Shown: positions 44,770 to 55,600 of the stretch, in pieces | Numbering within the stretch: the first letter of the stretch is position 1 | Layout of the letters: each line of letters opens with the position of its first letter | Source of the DNA: Gammaproteobacteria bacterium | Lineage (GTDB): Bacteria > Pseudomonadota > Gammaproteobacteria > Steroidobacterales > Woeseiaceae | Length of the DNA stretch: 64,000 nt | Direction: 5' to 3' | Assembly: GCA_029862045.1 (NCBI GenBank) | Contig: JAOTYE010000001.1 | Span: forward strand, 239,414 to 303,413 | Program-made: the position numbers and the translations under genes | The notes under the pieces: model-generated | What the model saw: only the letters and a program-made list of their open reading frames with translations | The model's database searches: none | What the model was told of the DNA's origin: nothing

Positions 44770-46089
44770 CTACGCTCCGGCTATCGTCATTTCTTCGACG
44801 AGTAGTGAACCGCAACGAATGCCACCTCGCACATCTTGATCTGTGCCTATCGCTGCAATACGCCCGTAAAGCTCGCGCAGATTGCCCGCGATCGTCACTT
44901 CATGCACCGGATATTGTATCTCGCCGTTCTCCACCCACTGGCCCACGACACCACGCGAATAGTCGCCAGTCACGGGATTGACCCCCTGGCCAATCAGCTC
45001 CTCTACGACGAGGCCGGTGCCCATCTCGGCAATCAGTGATTCGAGATCCCCGGCATTGCCCGGCACGACCAGGTTTTGTGCGCCGCCCGCATTGGCCGTC
45101 GTCTGCAGCCCCAGCCTGCGCGCCGAGTAGCTGCCGAGAACATATCCCTGCAGTATGCCGTCGGACACGATGTCGCGATCATAGGTCGCTACGCCTTCAC
45201 CATCGTAAGCGGCGCTCGACATCGCCTTGGGCAGGTGCGGGCGTTCCTGAATGCATACAATGTCGGAAAAGATTTTTTCTCCGACAGCATCAAGCAGGAA
45301 CGAGGCCCGACGATACTGCGCGCCTCCGGCTATCGCACCGATCGAATGGCCGATGAAGCCGCGTGCCAACTCAGGTTTGAACAGCACGGGCGCTCGCGTT
45401 GTCTTTATCTTTCTTGCGCCGAGACGGGCGATCGCGCGCTTTGCGGCTGTCTCGCCGATCACTTGCCCACTCTCGAGGTCCGCAGGATCGCGTGCGGCGC
45501 TGTAGTAATAGTCACGTTGCATGTCGCCGTCTTCACTGCCAAGCACGACACAACTCAAACTGTGGCTGGTCTTCGTGAAGCTGCCAACAAAGCCGTGAGT
45601 ATTGCCATAAGCGCGGCAACCTCGATTGGTCGATACCGTGGCACCTTCGGAATTATTGAGTCGGGGGTCGAACTTCAGGGCTGTATCTTCGCACTCAATC
45701 GCCATCGCGATTGCAGCGGTCGCATCGACGGACCAGGGATGGTCCAGATCCAGATCTTTGATGTCGGTGCACATGAGTTCGGCATCTGCGAGCCCCGCAT
45801 ACGGATCTTTCTCCGTATACGTCGCGAATGCGAACGCTTTGCTAACCGCTTCGCGGACGGCCTCAGGCCGAACGTCCGAAGTGCTCGCACTACCCTTGCG
45901 CGAATCTTTGAAGACCGTGATACCAATGCCACGATCGTTCGTGTACTCGAGATTTTCCACATCGCCGAGGCGTGCTGTAACGCAAAGCCCCGTATCATGA
46001 CTTACAGCAACTTCTGCCTGGTCGACGCCTTGCTGTCGAGCTTCGTTGAGCGCCATGTGCACAAGCGCTTCAAGTTCCCTGGGTCCCAT
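44770..46089 (-). CDS. pmbA: TldE/PmbA subunit of the TldD-TldE protease
   Basis: 439 residues of the PmbA/TldE family: the non-catalytic partner that with TldD makes a peptide-cleaving complex known from microcin B17 maturation. It keeps the family ends (GLCVTARLGDVENLEY near the start, GQGVNPVTGDYSRGV near the end). The catalytic partner tldD is also in this window at 50 kb. Divergent from darP, as in E. coli. Confidence 0.95.
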   Translation of the reverse strand: MGPRELEALVHMALNEARQQGVDQAEVAVSHDTGLCVTARLGDVENLEYTNDRGIGITVFKDSRKGSASTSDVRPEAVREAVSKAFAFATYTEKDPYAGLADAELMCTDIKDLDLDHPWSVDATAAIAMAIECEDTALKFDPRLNNSEGATVSTNRGCRAYGNTHGFVGSFTKTSHSLSCVVLGSEDGDMQRDYYYSAARDPADLESGQVIGETAAKRAIARLGARKIKTTRAPVLFKPELARGFIGHSIGAIAGGAQYRRASFLLDAVGEKIFSDIVCIQERPHLPKAMSSAAYDGEGVATYDRDIVSDGILQGYVLGSYSARRLGLQTTANAGGAQNLVVPGNAGDLESLIAEMGTGLVVEELIGQGVNPVTGDYSRGVVGQWVENGEIQYPVHEVTIAGNLRELYGRIAAIGTDQDVRGGIRCGSLLVEEMTIAGA

Positions 46090-46105
46090 GAGGTAAGCTT
46101 AGCCG

Positions 46106-46594
46106 GTGACCGATTCAAAGCCCAGCAAAAGCGCAAGAAAGCGTAAGCAACTCGCCCTGCAGGAACTTGGCGAGCAGCTGATCGAACTAAATGCTACCGA
46201 GCTGGCATCACTCTCGCTCGACGACAGGCTCGAAAAAGCTATACGCGATGCAGGACAAATCAAGTCTCGCGGTGCGTTGCGTCGACAGAAACAACTGATC
46301 GGCAAGTTGATGCGCGACGTCGATCCGGAACCCATTCGTGGCGAACTCGCGAAACTGCGCGCCGATGACGTGCGTACGAAGCGCCTGTTCTCGCGCGCGG
46401 AGCGATGGCGCGATCGTATTGTCAACGATGGTATGACCGCACTCAACGAGTTTGAGATCGAGACCGGCGAAACCGATGCTGAACTTCGCACCTTGCTGGG
46501 AGAGCTCGATGTCGCATTCAGCGAGAGGGCGGAAAAGACCATACGGCGGCAGATTTTCCGCCGCGTCCACGAAATTCTGGTTAGAATTATCTGA
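46106..46594 (+). CDS. darP: Ribosome-associated protein DarP (YjgA)
   Basis: 162 residues, DUF615, a late 50S assembly factor. Very basic N-terminus ([20 protein letters not shown]), [13 protein letters not shown] in the middle. Starts at GTG 46106, 16 bp from the divergent pmbA start; overlaps the ATG of purE by one base (TGATG). Confidence 0.94.
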   Translation: MTDSKPSKSARKRKQLALQELGEQLIELNATELASLSLDDRLEKAIRDAGQIKSRGALRRQKQLIGKLMRDVDPEPIRGELAKLRADDVRTKRLFSRAERWRDRIVNDGMTALNEFEIETGETDAELRTLLGELDVAFSERAEKTIRRQIFRRVHEILVRII

Positions 46595-47082
46595 TGAGTA
46601 TTCAAGTTGGCCTCATCATGGGCTCCCGGTCCGACTGGGCGACGATGCAGCACGCCAGCGAGACACTGCACACCCTCGGGGTGCATCACGAAGTACGTAT
46701 CGTTTCGGCACATCGCACCCCTGATCTTCTGTTCGAGTATGCCGAATCTGCGCTGGATCGCGGACTCAAGGTCATTATTGCGGGCGCAGGTGGCGCTGCG
46801 CATCTTCCCGGCATGACGGCATCGAAAACGCGCCTCCCGGTGCTTGGCGTTCCGGTACGCTCCAAAGCCCTGCGGGGAATGGACTCGCTGCTGTCAATTG
46901 CGCAAATGCCCGCTGGCATTCCTGTCGGCAGCATGGCGATCGGCAAAGCGGGCGCTATCAACGCAGCACTGCTCGCCGCCGCGATCCTGGCAAATAGCGA
47001 CGACTCAATCGCGGCCGCGCTGGACCAATATCGGCGGAATCAAACCGACAAGGTCCTCGCTGACGGCGACCCAAGCCAGTAA
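46594..47082 (+). CDS. purE: N5-carboxyaminoimidazole ribonucleotide mutase
   Basis: 162 residues. Converts N5-CAIR to CAIR in purine synthesis. The signature [13 protein letters not shown] and the GGAAHLPGM loop are present, with [16 protein letters not shown]. Followed after 9 bp by purK, its usual partner. Confidence 0.97.
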   Translation: MSIQVGLIMGSRSDWATMQHASETLHTLGVHHEVRIVSAHRTPDLLFEYAESALDRGLKVIIAGAGGAAHLPGMTASKTRLPVLGVPVRSKALRGMDSLLSIAQMPAGIPVGSMAIGKAGAINAALLAAAILANSDDSIAAALDQYRRNQTDKVLADGDPSQ

Positions 47083-47091
47083 CGACAGCAG

Positions 47092-48198
47092 ATGCGAATT
47101 GGCATTATCGGTGCCGGACAGCTCGGCCAGATGCTCGGATTTGCCGCACGAGCTCACGGCCACACCTGCTATTTCCTCGGCCCATCCGATAAGCCCCCCG
47201 CAGCCAAGGTCGGCCCGGTTGTGCAGGCATCGTTCGATGACCGTGTCGCGCTGGCAGTGCTGGCCGAGAAGTGCGATGTCATTACCTACGAATTCGAAAA
47301 CGTGCCGGTCGATGCGCTTGCTGATATCGCCGACCTGGTGCCAATCTACCCACCGTTGGCCGCGCTACGACAGGCGCAGGACCGGCTCACAGAGAAGCAA
47401 TTGTTCGAGACGCTGGATATACCGCTACCGGAGTACCGCACGATCGACTCGGCCGCGAATCTGGAAGACGCCGCTGCTGCAATCGGCCTGCCACTCGTCA
47501 TCAAGACACGTCGTCTGGGCTACGACGGCAAAGGTCAGTTCGTGCTGCGCAAGAGAGAGGACATCGGCGCCGCCTGGCAGGAACTCGGCGCCAATGCACT
47601 GCTCGCCGAACAATGGGTCAATTTCGACTACGAGGTGTCGGCGATCGGTGTCCGCAGCGGCATCGGCGACATTGCGACCTATTGCCTGACTCAGAATGAA
47701 CATGCAGGCGGCATTCTGAGCGTATCGCGGGCACCGGTTGACGATGCTGTACTGACTGAGCAAGCCGACAGGCATGTTCGCGAGTTGCTTGAGCATCTCG
47801 ACTACGTTGGCGTCCTGGCCCTGGAGCTGTTCGTCGTGGGCGATCGGCTTCTCGCCAACGAATTCGCGCCACGCGTTCACAATTCGGGCCACTGGACTAT
47901 CGAGGGAGCAGAAACCAGCCAGTTTTCGAATCACGTGCTGGCGATTGTGGGCGAGCATCCGGGCCCAACCGGCAACCGCGGCCATGCGGGCATGATCAAT
48001 CTGATTGGTGAGATACCAGATGCCGCCCGGCAATTCGCCGAGGGTTCGCTGCACGATTATGGAAAGACGCCTCGTCCAGGTCGAAAACTCGGTCATATTA
48101 CGGTCGTTGCGGACTCGGCCACCGATCGCGACCGCCTGATCGGTGAAATCACGAAATCTGTGACGAAATCGACCGGCCAGCATGGAACTGGGACATAG
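47092..48198 (+). CDS. purK: N5-carboxyaminoimidazole ribonucleotide synthase
   Basis: A 368-residue ATP-grasp enzyme making N5-CAIR from AIR, bicarbonate and ATP. It opens IGIIGAGQLGQMLGFAA and has the ATP loop VIKTRRLGYDGKGQFV and the metal site ANEFAPRVHNSGHW. Operon with purE. Confidence 0.97.
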   Translation: MRIGIIGAGQLGQMLGFAARAHGHTCYFLGPSDKPPAAKVGPVVQASFDDRVALAVLAEKCDVITYEFENVPVDALADIADLVPIYPPLAALRQAQDRLTEKQLFETLDIPLPEYRTIDSAANLEDAAAAIGLPLVIKTRRLGYDGKGQFVLRKREDIGAAWQELGANALLAEQWVNFDYEVSAIGVRSGIGDIATYCLTQNEHAGGILSVSRAPVDDAVLTEQADRHVRELLEHLDYVGVLALELFVVGDRLLANEFAPRVHNSGHWTIEGAETSQFSNHVLAIVGEHPGPTGNRGHAGMINLIGEIPDAARQFAEGSLHDYGKTPRPGRKLGHITVVADSATDRDRLIGEITKSVTKSTGQHGTGT

Positions 48199-48293
48199 CC
48201 TGGAGCACGAAAAAACGGGTAAACTGGTTCGAAACCGTCGTAGCAAGAGCTGCTGGCAAACAATAGCAGCGCCGGGCGCATCTGAATAACGAT

Positions 48294-49529
48294 ATGTCTT
48301 ATCTGGACCATTTCAAACTCAAAGAGCAGCCGTTTCGGCTGACGCCAGATCCGGACTTCCTGTATTGGAGCAAACAACATGCCCGCGCCAAGGCGTACAT
48401 GGAGTCGACAATCTGGCTCGCCGACGGCTTTGTCGTCATCACAGGCGAGATCGGCTCCGGCAAGACGACACTATTACAATCGTTCCTCACGGAACTCGAA
48501 GATGACGTCGTCTACGCAGTCGTGTCGCAGACCCAGCTTACTCCGACCGAGTTTCTGCAGGCCGTGCTGACCGAATTTGGCTTCAAGCCGTTCAACAAAC
48601 GCAAGGTCGAGCTCCTCGACATGCTCAATATGTTCCTGATCGAGCAGTACTCGAATGGCAAGAAAGTCGTCCTGGTCGTCGATGAGGCGCAGAACCTGAC
48701 CAGGAAGGTCCTCGAAGAAATCCGCTTGATGTCGGGCATCGAGACCCATAAAGAAAAGGTGTTGCGCATTATCCTCGCCGGACAGCCCGAACTGAAGGAA
48801 ACGCTCGAATCGCCGAATCTCAAGCAACTGGTGCAACGCGTCAGGCTGCGCTTTCACATCGGTCCGCTCGACAGCCGCGAAATGCGCGAGTACATCAAAC
48901 ACCGCCTCAAAGTCGCGGGCTGCGAAACCGATGACCTTTTTGCCGACAACACGTACGACAGCATTCACCGTTACTCCGGCGGAGTGCCGCGACTCATCAA
49001 TACTCTGTGCGATACCGCGCTGCTGTGTGCGTTCGCAGACGAAAAACACGCCGTCAGCGCCGAAGACATCATGGCGGCCGTTGCGGAGCTCAACTGGAAG
49101 GAGCACGAGAGCAATACCGGTCTATACGAGAAGCTGCAGCAGGTTTCTGATCGTATGCAAGCACTGCCCACCGTCACACAGATCGAGGTGCGTTCCGACA
49201 GAGAAAGATTATCGGTGCAGTCATTCCCGCCCGGCCGCATCATTGTGGGTCGCTCGCCCGACAACGAGATTTACATCCAGAGCAAGTTTGTCAGTCGACA
49301 CCATGCGCAGCTCATCAGCGATGACAGCGGTTGCGTGCTGGAGGATCTGAACAGCACGAATGGCGTCTTCATTGCTGAAAAACAGGTCAAGAAACACCGT
49401 CTCAGAAATGGCGACGTGATTTCACTCGGTGTCCACGAACTCGTGTACACAGATTTGCGCCAGGCCGACACGGCCAGCGAAGAGGAACTTGCAGAAAGCG
49501 ACGACGAAGCCTCGGTCGCCGGCAAGTAA
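48294..49529 (+). CDS. ExeA/GspA-like AAA ATPase fused to an FHA domain
   Basis: 411 residues. Residues 1-270 are an ExeA-type ATPase: FHLKEQPFRLTPDPDFLY-like entry, Walker A GEIGSGKTTL, Walker B VVLVVDEAQNL and arginine-rich sensor. The last ~110 residues are an FHA phosphothreonine-binding domain (GRSPDNEIYIQSKFVSRHHA, LNSTNGVFI). ExeA proteins help place secretins and similar envelope machines; an FHA tail implies control by a Ser/Thr kinase. No kinase or secretion genes are adjacent. Convergent with the small gene at 49535. Confidence 0.88.
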   Translation: MSYLDHFKLKEQPFRLTPDPDFLYWSKQHARAKAYMESTIWLADGFVVITGEIGSGKTTLLQSFLTELEDDVVYAVVSQTQLTPTEFLQAVLTEFGFKPFNKRKVELLDMLNMFLIEQYSNGKKVVLVVDEAQNLTRKVLEEIRLMSGIETHKEKVLRIILAGQPELKETLESPNLKQLVQRVRLRFHIGPLDSREMREYIKHRLKVAGCETDDLFADNTYDSIHRYSGGVPRLINTLCDTALLCAFADEKHAVSAEDIMAAVAELNWKEHESNTGLYEKLQQVSDRMQALPTVTQIEVRSDRERLSVQSFPPGRIIVGRSPDNEIYIQSKFVSRHHAQLISDDSGCVLEDLNSTNGVFIAEKQVKKHRLRNGDVISLGVHELVYTDLRQADTASEEELAESDDEASVAGK

Positions 49530-49534
49530 GCGGA

Positions 49535-49786
49535 TCAGTTGTCCTGTCGCTGACCGTTGCGGCGGTCTGTGACACGATAGTCGCGGCGCTTCAGGAGCAC
49601 GACGAGTCCCGCCACGAGACACACCAAACCCGTTACGAAACAGATTGTTGGCCAGTACCAGTAATTGATGTACAGCGACGAGGCAAGTGACAACGCGCCA
49701 ACGAGCAAATACATGTACGGCAAGCTTTCGTAGATTGGTCTCGAGACCCACATAGCGTTTGATTCTTCGCCAGGTACCGGACTCAT
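49535..49786 (-). CDS. Small hypothetical membrane protein
   Basis: 83 residues with two hydrophobic helices (YMYLLVGALSLASSLYI and TICFVTGLVCLVAGLVVLL) and a basic, polar tail (LKRRDYRVTDRRNGQRQ). Ends 5 bp from the convergent ExeA-FHA gene. Family not recognised. Confidence 0.65.
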   Translation of the reverse strand: MSPVPGEESNAMWVSRPIYESLPYMYLLVGALSLASSLYINYWYWPTICFVTGLVCLVAGLVVLLKRRDYRVTDRRNGQRQDN

Positions 49787-49892
49787 TGTCCATAGCCAGC
49801 GCCACAGAGTCCAGTCACCATAGCGGTATGCCCGGCGATATGCCGGGTTTAAAGCTCAGAAATTGGGTCGGAAGGCGGCTGCCCCGGCGCGT

Positions 49893-50069
49893 CTAGTGTT
49901 TTGAGCGGCCGATACCAAAGAGGCTCAGCAAGCGCGACAGGATCGAGTCAGACAGGCCGTCCACGGCAAGATCCGGCTCAGAATCATGGCTGTCAGCGCG
50001 AAACCCCTGCACGAAGTGCTGCGAATTGGCGTCCAGATCATTCTCTGTGATTGTGTTTTCGAATGCCAT
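49893..50069 (-). CDS. Small acidic hypothetical protein (58 aa)
   Basis: Reverse-strand ATG at 50069, ribosome site AAAGGAACACGGT, stop TAG at 49893. The product opens MAFENTITENDLDANSQHF, is acidic through the middle (DSHDSEPDLAVDGLSDS), and ends with an amphipathic basic helix SILSRLLSLFGIGRSKH. The helical end suggests membrane or partner contact. No family recognised; the ribosome site and codon use support a real gene. Confidence 0.55.
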   Translation of the reverse strand: MAFENTITENDLDANSQHFVQGFRADSHDSEPDLAVDGLSDSILSRLLSLFGIGRSKH

Positions 50070-50180
50070 TACCGTGTTCCTTTGAGAGACCAGCGAACAC
50101 TAACCGAACCCTATGTTGAATTCGGTGAACGAACTCACAGTGCAATACGTGAAATAGAGAATTGCCGAATTATGTAAAGG

Positions 50181-50344
50181 CTAGAAGCCTGTGGACGAGA
50201 TGTTCATCATCGGAAGTAAAGCGCAGGGACAAAATCGCCGGGAGCGATTTTGGACGCACGCAGTGCGCCCGAAGGGTCGGCAACAGGAAGTTGCCGATCA
50301 ACCGAGCCATGAAGATGATGAATATGTCGGCCGCAGGTTTCTAG
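50181..50344. repeat. MITE-like structured element between small gene and tldD
   Basis: 164 bp bounded by 31-bp imperfect inverted repeats (50181-50211 and 50314-50344, 26 of 31 matching) whose outer ends both read CTAG. Inside are nested hairpins: AAAATCGC/GCGATTTT, GCAC/GTGC and CGGCAAC/GTTGCCG. It holds no gene. The right end stops 3 bp from the tldD stop codon, so it may also end tldD transcription. Confidence 0.7.
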
Positions 50345-50347
50345 CGC

Positions 50348-51799
50348 TCACGCAGTACCGCCCACGGTCAATTCATCTATTTTCAATGTGGGTTGTCCGA
50401 CACCTACGGGTACGGATTGGCCTTCCTTGCCGCACGTGCCGACGCCCGTGTCGAGTTCGAGGTCGTTGCCGATCATATTGATCTTGGTCAGAACTTCCGG
50501 GCCGTCGCCGATCAGCATTGCGCCTTTTACCGGTGTGGTGACCTTGCCGTTTTCAATCAGATAAGCCTCGCTCGCCGAGAACACGAACTTCCCGGACGTA
50601 ATATCAACCTGGCCACCGCCGAAGTTGGGCGCATAAAGGCCTTTTTCCACGGAAGCAAGAATCTCACCGGGGTCGTGCGGGCCGGCCAGCATGTAGGTAT
50701 TAGTCATACGCGGCATCGGCATGTGCGCGAACGATTCGCGGCGGCCATTGCCGGTCGGCGCTACACCCATCAGGCGCGCATTGAGCTTGTCCTGCATATA
50801 GCCCTTGAGCACACCGTTTTCGACCAATACGTTGTACTGTCCGGCGGTTCCCTCATCATCGACCGCGAGAGACCCGCGCCGATTCGGGATGGTGCCATCG
50901 TCAACGATCGTGCAAAGCTCCGATGCGACCTGCTCACCAACCTTGCCAGAGAACGCCGACGTGCCTTTGCGATTGAAATCGCCCTCGAGGCCATGCCCGA
51001 CTGCCTCATGCAACAGGATGCCGGGCCAACCGGGGCCCAGTACAACAGGCATCATGCCAGCTGGCGCCGCGCTTGCCTCAAGTTGCACGACGGCCTGGCG
51101 CACGGCCTCGCGCGCGAACTGCGCTGGCCTGTCGCCCGACAGAAAGTAGTTGAGGTCCGCACGCGCGCCGCCGCCCGCGTAACCCTGCTCGCGGCGGCCA
51201 TCTTCAACGAGGATCACGCTGATATTCAGGCGCACGAGCGGCCTTACGTCAGCTGCCAGTGTGCCGTCCGAACCCGCAACCAGCACCAGGTCCTGACTGC
51301 TGGAGAGGCTGATGATGACTTGCTCGACACGCTTGTCCAGGGCGCGTGTTGTTGCCTCGATTTCTCCGAGCAAGGCCGTCTTCTGCTCGTCGGTGATACT
51401 CGTCGTTGGATCCGTCACGGGATAGAGCAACGGCGATTCGGCCCTGTTCCACACCTGCAGTGCTTGCGTATCCCCCTGGCGCGCAATGGCCCGCGCCGCG
51501 CATGCCGCATGTTCCAGCGCGGGCAGAACCAGCTCGTCGGAGTATGCAAAGCCGGTTTTCTCACCGCTGACAGCGCGTACTCCAACCCCCTGATCAAGAC
51601 TGAAGCTGCCCTCGCGGATGATTCGATCCTCGACAGTCCAACTTTCATGTCGGCTGACCTGAAAGTACAAATCCGCGTAATCGACGCCACCGTGCATCAT
51701 TGAGCCAAGGGTCTTGTTCAGGTGACCCTCGTCGAGCCCCACAGGATCGAGCATGCGTGACATCACCGCATTGATCGAATGTTCCTCAATCTTGCTCAT
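50348..51799 (-). CDS. tldD: Metalloprotease TldD
   Basis: 483 residues, the catalytic zinc subunit of the TldD-TldE peptidase. The active site [12 protein letters not shown] gives the HExxxH zinc motif. It follows the nitrilase gene with a 14-bp overlap at the end of the rng-yhdP-nit run; in E. coli the order is also yhdP-tldD. Its partner pmbA lies at 44.8-46.1 kb. Confidence 0.96.
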   Translation of the reverse strand: MSKIEEHSINAVMSRMLDPVGLDEGHLNKTLGSMMHGGVDYADLYFQVSRHESWTVEDRIIREGSFSLDQGVGVRAVSGEKTGFAYSDELVLPALEHAACAARAIARQGDTQALQVWNRAESPLLYPVTDPTTSITDEQKTALLGEIEATTRALDKRVEQVIISLSSSQDLVLVAGSDGTLAADVRPLVRLNISVILVEDGRREQGYAGGGARADLNYFLSGDRPAQFAREAVRQAVVQLEASAAPAGMMPVVLGPGWPGILLHEAVGHGLEGDFNRKGTSAFSGKVGEQVASELCTIVDDGTIPNRRGSLAVDDEGTAGQYNVLVENGVLKGYMQDKLNARLMGVAPTGNGRRESFAHMPMPRMTNTYMLAGPHDPGEILASVEKGLYAPNFGGGQVDITSGKFVFSASEAYLIENGKVTTPVKGAMLIGDGPEVLTKINMIGNDLELDTGVGTCGKEGQSVPVGVGQPTLKIDELTVGGTA

Positions 51800-52628
51800 T
51801 CAGATTTCCATGTGATTCTGTCTGCAAACGTCGATTCGCAAGCGCCGGAAACTCACCGCGCAGTCTTGCTGCCATGTCCGGATCAACGTCAGCCGCGAGG
51901 CAACAGTTGCCCTCTGCCTGCTCTGCCAGTACGCGGCCCCACGGATCGATAATTAGGGAATGCCCGTAGGTCGATCGATTGTCCGGATGTTCGCCATATT
52001 GCCCGGGCGCGATCACATACGCCAGATTTTCGATCGCGCGTGCGCGCAGCAAGGTTTTCCAATGCGCCTCACCGGTCACCCTCGTGAAAGCGGCCGGGAC
52101 GGTAAAAACCGTTGCGCCCTGGTCGACGAGACGGCGATAAAGCTCTGGAAATCTGATGTCGTAGCAAATAGTGAGGCCGACCGTGCCGATTGGTGTATCG
52201 ACCGTCACGGGGTCATCGCCCGGATACATCGACCACGATTCCTGATACGCCTCGTCTCGATCCGGCAGTTTCACGTCAAAGAGGTGAATCTTGCGATATA
52301 CCGCCTGCTGGTTGCCAGCAGGGTCATAGACCGGGCAAGCACCATAAACCCGCTCGGTTTGCGGCGATTTGAACGGCATGCTGCCAGCAATTATCCAGAG
52401 ACCGTGGCGCTGCGCCGCATCCGCAAGGAAAGTCTGAATGGGTCCGGCGCCCGGCGCTTCGGCAAACTTCGCCTTGTCGCGGCTCTTGTGGGGCATGAGC
52501 GCGAAATTTTCAGGCAATACCGCCAACAAACATTTGTCCGCCGCAGCTTCGCCGAGCAAGCGATCGGCCAGTTGCAGATTGCCATCCAGATCAGCCTGGC
52601 TGTTCATTTGAATTGCGGCGACTCGCAC
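51786..52628 (-). CDS. Carbon-nitrogen hydrolase (Nit/NitFhit-like)
   Basis: 280 residues of the nitrilase superfamily with the Glu-Lys-Cys triad in [18 protein letters not shown] and [13 protein letters not shown]. The closest well-known relatives are Nit1-type deaminated glutathione amidases, so metabolite repair is a good guess. Lies between yhdP (21 bp) and tldD (overlap 14 bp). Confidence 0.9.
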   Translation of the reverse strand: MRVAAIQMNSQADLDGNLQLADRLLGEAAADKCLLAVLPENFALMPHKSRDKAKFAEAPGAGPIQTFLADAAQRHGLWIIAGSMPFKSPQTERVYGACPVYDPAGNQQAVYRKIHLFDVKLPDRDEAYQESWSMYPGDDPVTVDTPIGTVGLTICYDIRFPELYRRLVDQGATVFTVPAAFTRVTGEAHWKTLLRARAIENLAYVIAPGQYGEHPDNRSTYGHSLIIDPWGRVLAEQAEGNCCLAADVDPDMAARLRGEFPALANRRLQTESHGNLNEQD

Positions 52629-52649
52629 GACTCTTTGCTCGTTAACCTG

Positions 52650-55600
52650 TTATTCGCTTTGGTTAATGCAGCCCATCTTCACGCCGCTCAACGCGAAGAA
52701 CTCGGCTGTCGTTGTCTCGATCTGCGGCTCATCCCAGGTCCCACCAACGTCATAGTAAACCTGCGTTACTTCCTGCAGTGGCTTTTTGAAGATCTGCGAG
52801 AAAATCAACAACGCAGCCGCCACCTGCGGGCCCGCAACAAGCGCGCCAGCGACAGGCAGCGCGTTACCGAAACTTGCGCTAACAACCGCCGTCTGCTCGT
52901 AGTCGCGGCTAACCAGGCCGGCACGTCCAACGATCCCAATATCGGCAGCCGGGCTCTCGAGCAACAGGTCGCAAGTATAGGTATCGCCATCGACGATCAT
53001 GAACGTACCCTTGATCTTGTCGAAGGCGAAACCCTTGCCGAACACATCACGAAAGTCGAGTGCAAGCCTGCGCGGCAATGCCGCAATACTCATGAGCCCG
53101 AACACGCGTCCAGCGCCTGGCTTAACGTCGGAGAGTTTTCCGGATCCGATTCGAACCTGCACTTCGCCGTCAAGCGATTCGAGCATGTCGTCGCGCGGAC
53201 CGCCGGACCAACTCAGATCGAGCAACATTGCCAGGTCATCGCCGACAATGCCGGGATCATAGTCGAGCCGCCGCATAGTCCGCTCAACGTCTGTACTCGT
53301 CAGGGATGCTGTAACAAAGCTGCGGTGTCCCTCCGGATCGGTTTCGTCAACAACCCACCGGGCATTGCCGACGACGTCGAAGGTCTCGTCTTTCGCAGTC
53401 AGCTGTTGCGACTCCAGGCCGTCCGCCGTGCGCACAAACTTCGCGTCCACGGCACCAAAGAATCGGCTGCCAAACGCCGTCTCTTGTGACTTGATCGAAA
53501 TCGGCGGCAGCGATCGTGGATCGACTACTGCGGTGGATTCCCTGAGATCTTTGTCGTCTCCAGGTAATACGAGCCGCTCTGCCTCGACGACAATTTCACG
53601 CTCCGAGTTAAAATCATACGGCACGGATGCAGAGCCGATGATATCGGCGCCATCCACTTGCACCAACCAATCGCGCGCGCTGCGGTCAACGCGAAGGCGA
53701 TGATCGACAAGATGCTGACCAAGCATATGCAGGTTGCTGACGGTCATGTCGATCGAGCGTATGCGTTCGGCCATACCGGTCTTTGTCTCGGCGGATCGTG
53801 CCAGGTCAAACCACTCCTGGACATGTACGTAATCCGTATTGCCGCGCAGGTGCAGACCACGCGTCTCAGGTACGGCCTCGATCTCAGGCTCAACGCCGAG
53901 CGCCAGGACGCCTCGATCAAGATCCCAGCGATCTTCCTGTTTTACGAATGCCAGCTGCCACGAAAGCAAATCACCGGCCACGCCAGTGCTCTCGATCAGT
54001 TCACCACCTTTGGGCAGGAAAATTGAAGCTGCAAAGTCAATCGTGTCGTACAGCGGTTTGTTGAATGGCTGCGGCAGGTCAATCGCGTATCCGGCCAGAT
54101 CGCTCGCAACTTCAATCGTGAATTGAGCCGGTTCTTCGATATTGCCGCGCGGGAACAGTAGTTTCGCAGAATAGTCAGCCTGGCCAGCCACCCGGCTCGA
54201 TAGCGGCAAGCCAAGCTCCTCAATCAACGCCTCAGCTGTAGCAGCGCCCGTCGCATCTGCGATGACGCGGTACTTGGGCATCGTTTCCGGGGCCTGCGAG
54301 AGTTCAATGGAAACCGGTTTGCCGAGAAACAGCCCGCCCAGTGATTCACTGCTGATGTTCTCGCGCTCAATCGTGACGATGCCGCTCATTTCCTGCAACG
54401 GTGGATTGAATCCTTCGAACTGCAAGCTACCGTTGCTGGTTTGCAGCAGCGCCGTAAACGAAAAACTTTGCCAATCGCGCACTGGCACGTCAATATCCAG
54501 ATCAACCGAAGCATCGCCCGATACGCTGATACGATCGAGCTGGCCACCGAACATCTCTCCGATCGGACTCTGTATCGACAATTGCCGCAGCGATTCGAGC
54601 GTTCCGGTCGCGAGCGCGCTGAGCGTCAAGTGTGGGTTGCGAAAATCGGCGATCTCGAGCTTCGCATTGATGATCTCATTGCCCGCATTGATGACATGGC
54701 TGCGTGTCGAGTACAGCCGCATGTTTTCAATTGCAATGTCAGCATCTATGACTCGAGCCGCAGGCCACTTTGGCTGATAGAGGACAACCGCATCACGGAC
54801 ATTACCTTCGATGAGCAACTGCCCCTCGCCCTCGTCGAACGGCCACTTATCCATTGGCCCATACAGGCGAACTGTGCCACGTTCGACGCGACCGGATATC
54901 AGACCCTCCTGAAACCACTGGCTCATCCTGGGTCGTTTCGCCATGTACGGGACGAAGCGCCTTGCTGCAGCAATATCGCTGACGCTGAACTTGCTCTCCA
55001 GGTCGATGATTGGTGCACCGCCACTGTCGGCCAGTGACAATTCAATGCTGGTCTCGTTTTCGAAGAATTCATTTCGCAGAATGATGCTGTCGGAGAGAAC
55101 CGTCGTGCGGTTGTTGCTGCGGCGCCATATCACGGTTCCGGAGGTCGTATCGAAAGCGAGCGGTTGTCCGAGAATATCGGGGTATGTGACGACGAGCTTA
55201 TCTGCACCGATCTCCAGCAGACCGCTGGAATGATCGGCACGAATGCTCCCCGAAAACCCTCTGACGCCCGGGCGTTTGCCGTAAGCAGCGACACCGACAT
55301 CGACCATTTCCGCAGCGATACTGAAGCGCGGCGCCGCGGTGTCCAGATCACTCAGCGTCACCGCAAGGTCTCGCACGACGCCACTGGGATCGAACTCATC
55401 CAGCACACTGCGTTGTTGCTCATTGAGCCATGGCCTCGCCACGGCCACGTGGGCGAAATTCAGGTACGACGCCCGCGCATCGAGCATGACGATTTTGCCG
55501 TCCGTATCCGTGCCCGTTTCAAGCCGCAGTGTCGAGACCGGCCAGTCACCCGCGGGCGTTGTTGCCCGAAATTCATTGGCAGCGACAAGCCAGCCGTCTG

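Noticed and set aside
51960..53489. 509-codon forward frame opposite nit and yhdP
   Set aside because: Antisense shadow of two well-recognised genes.
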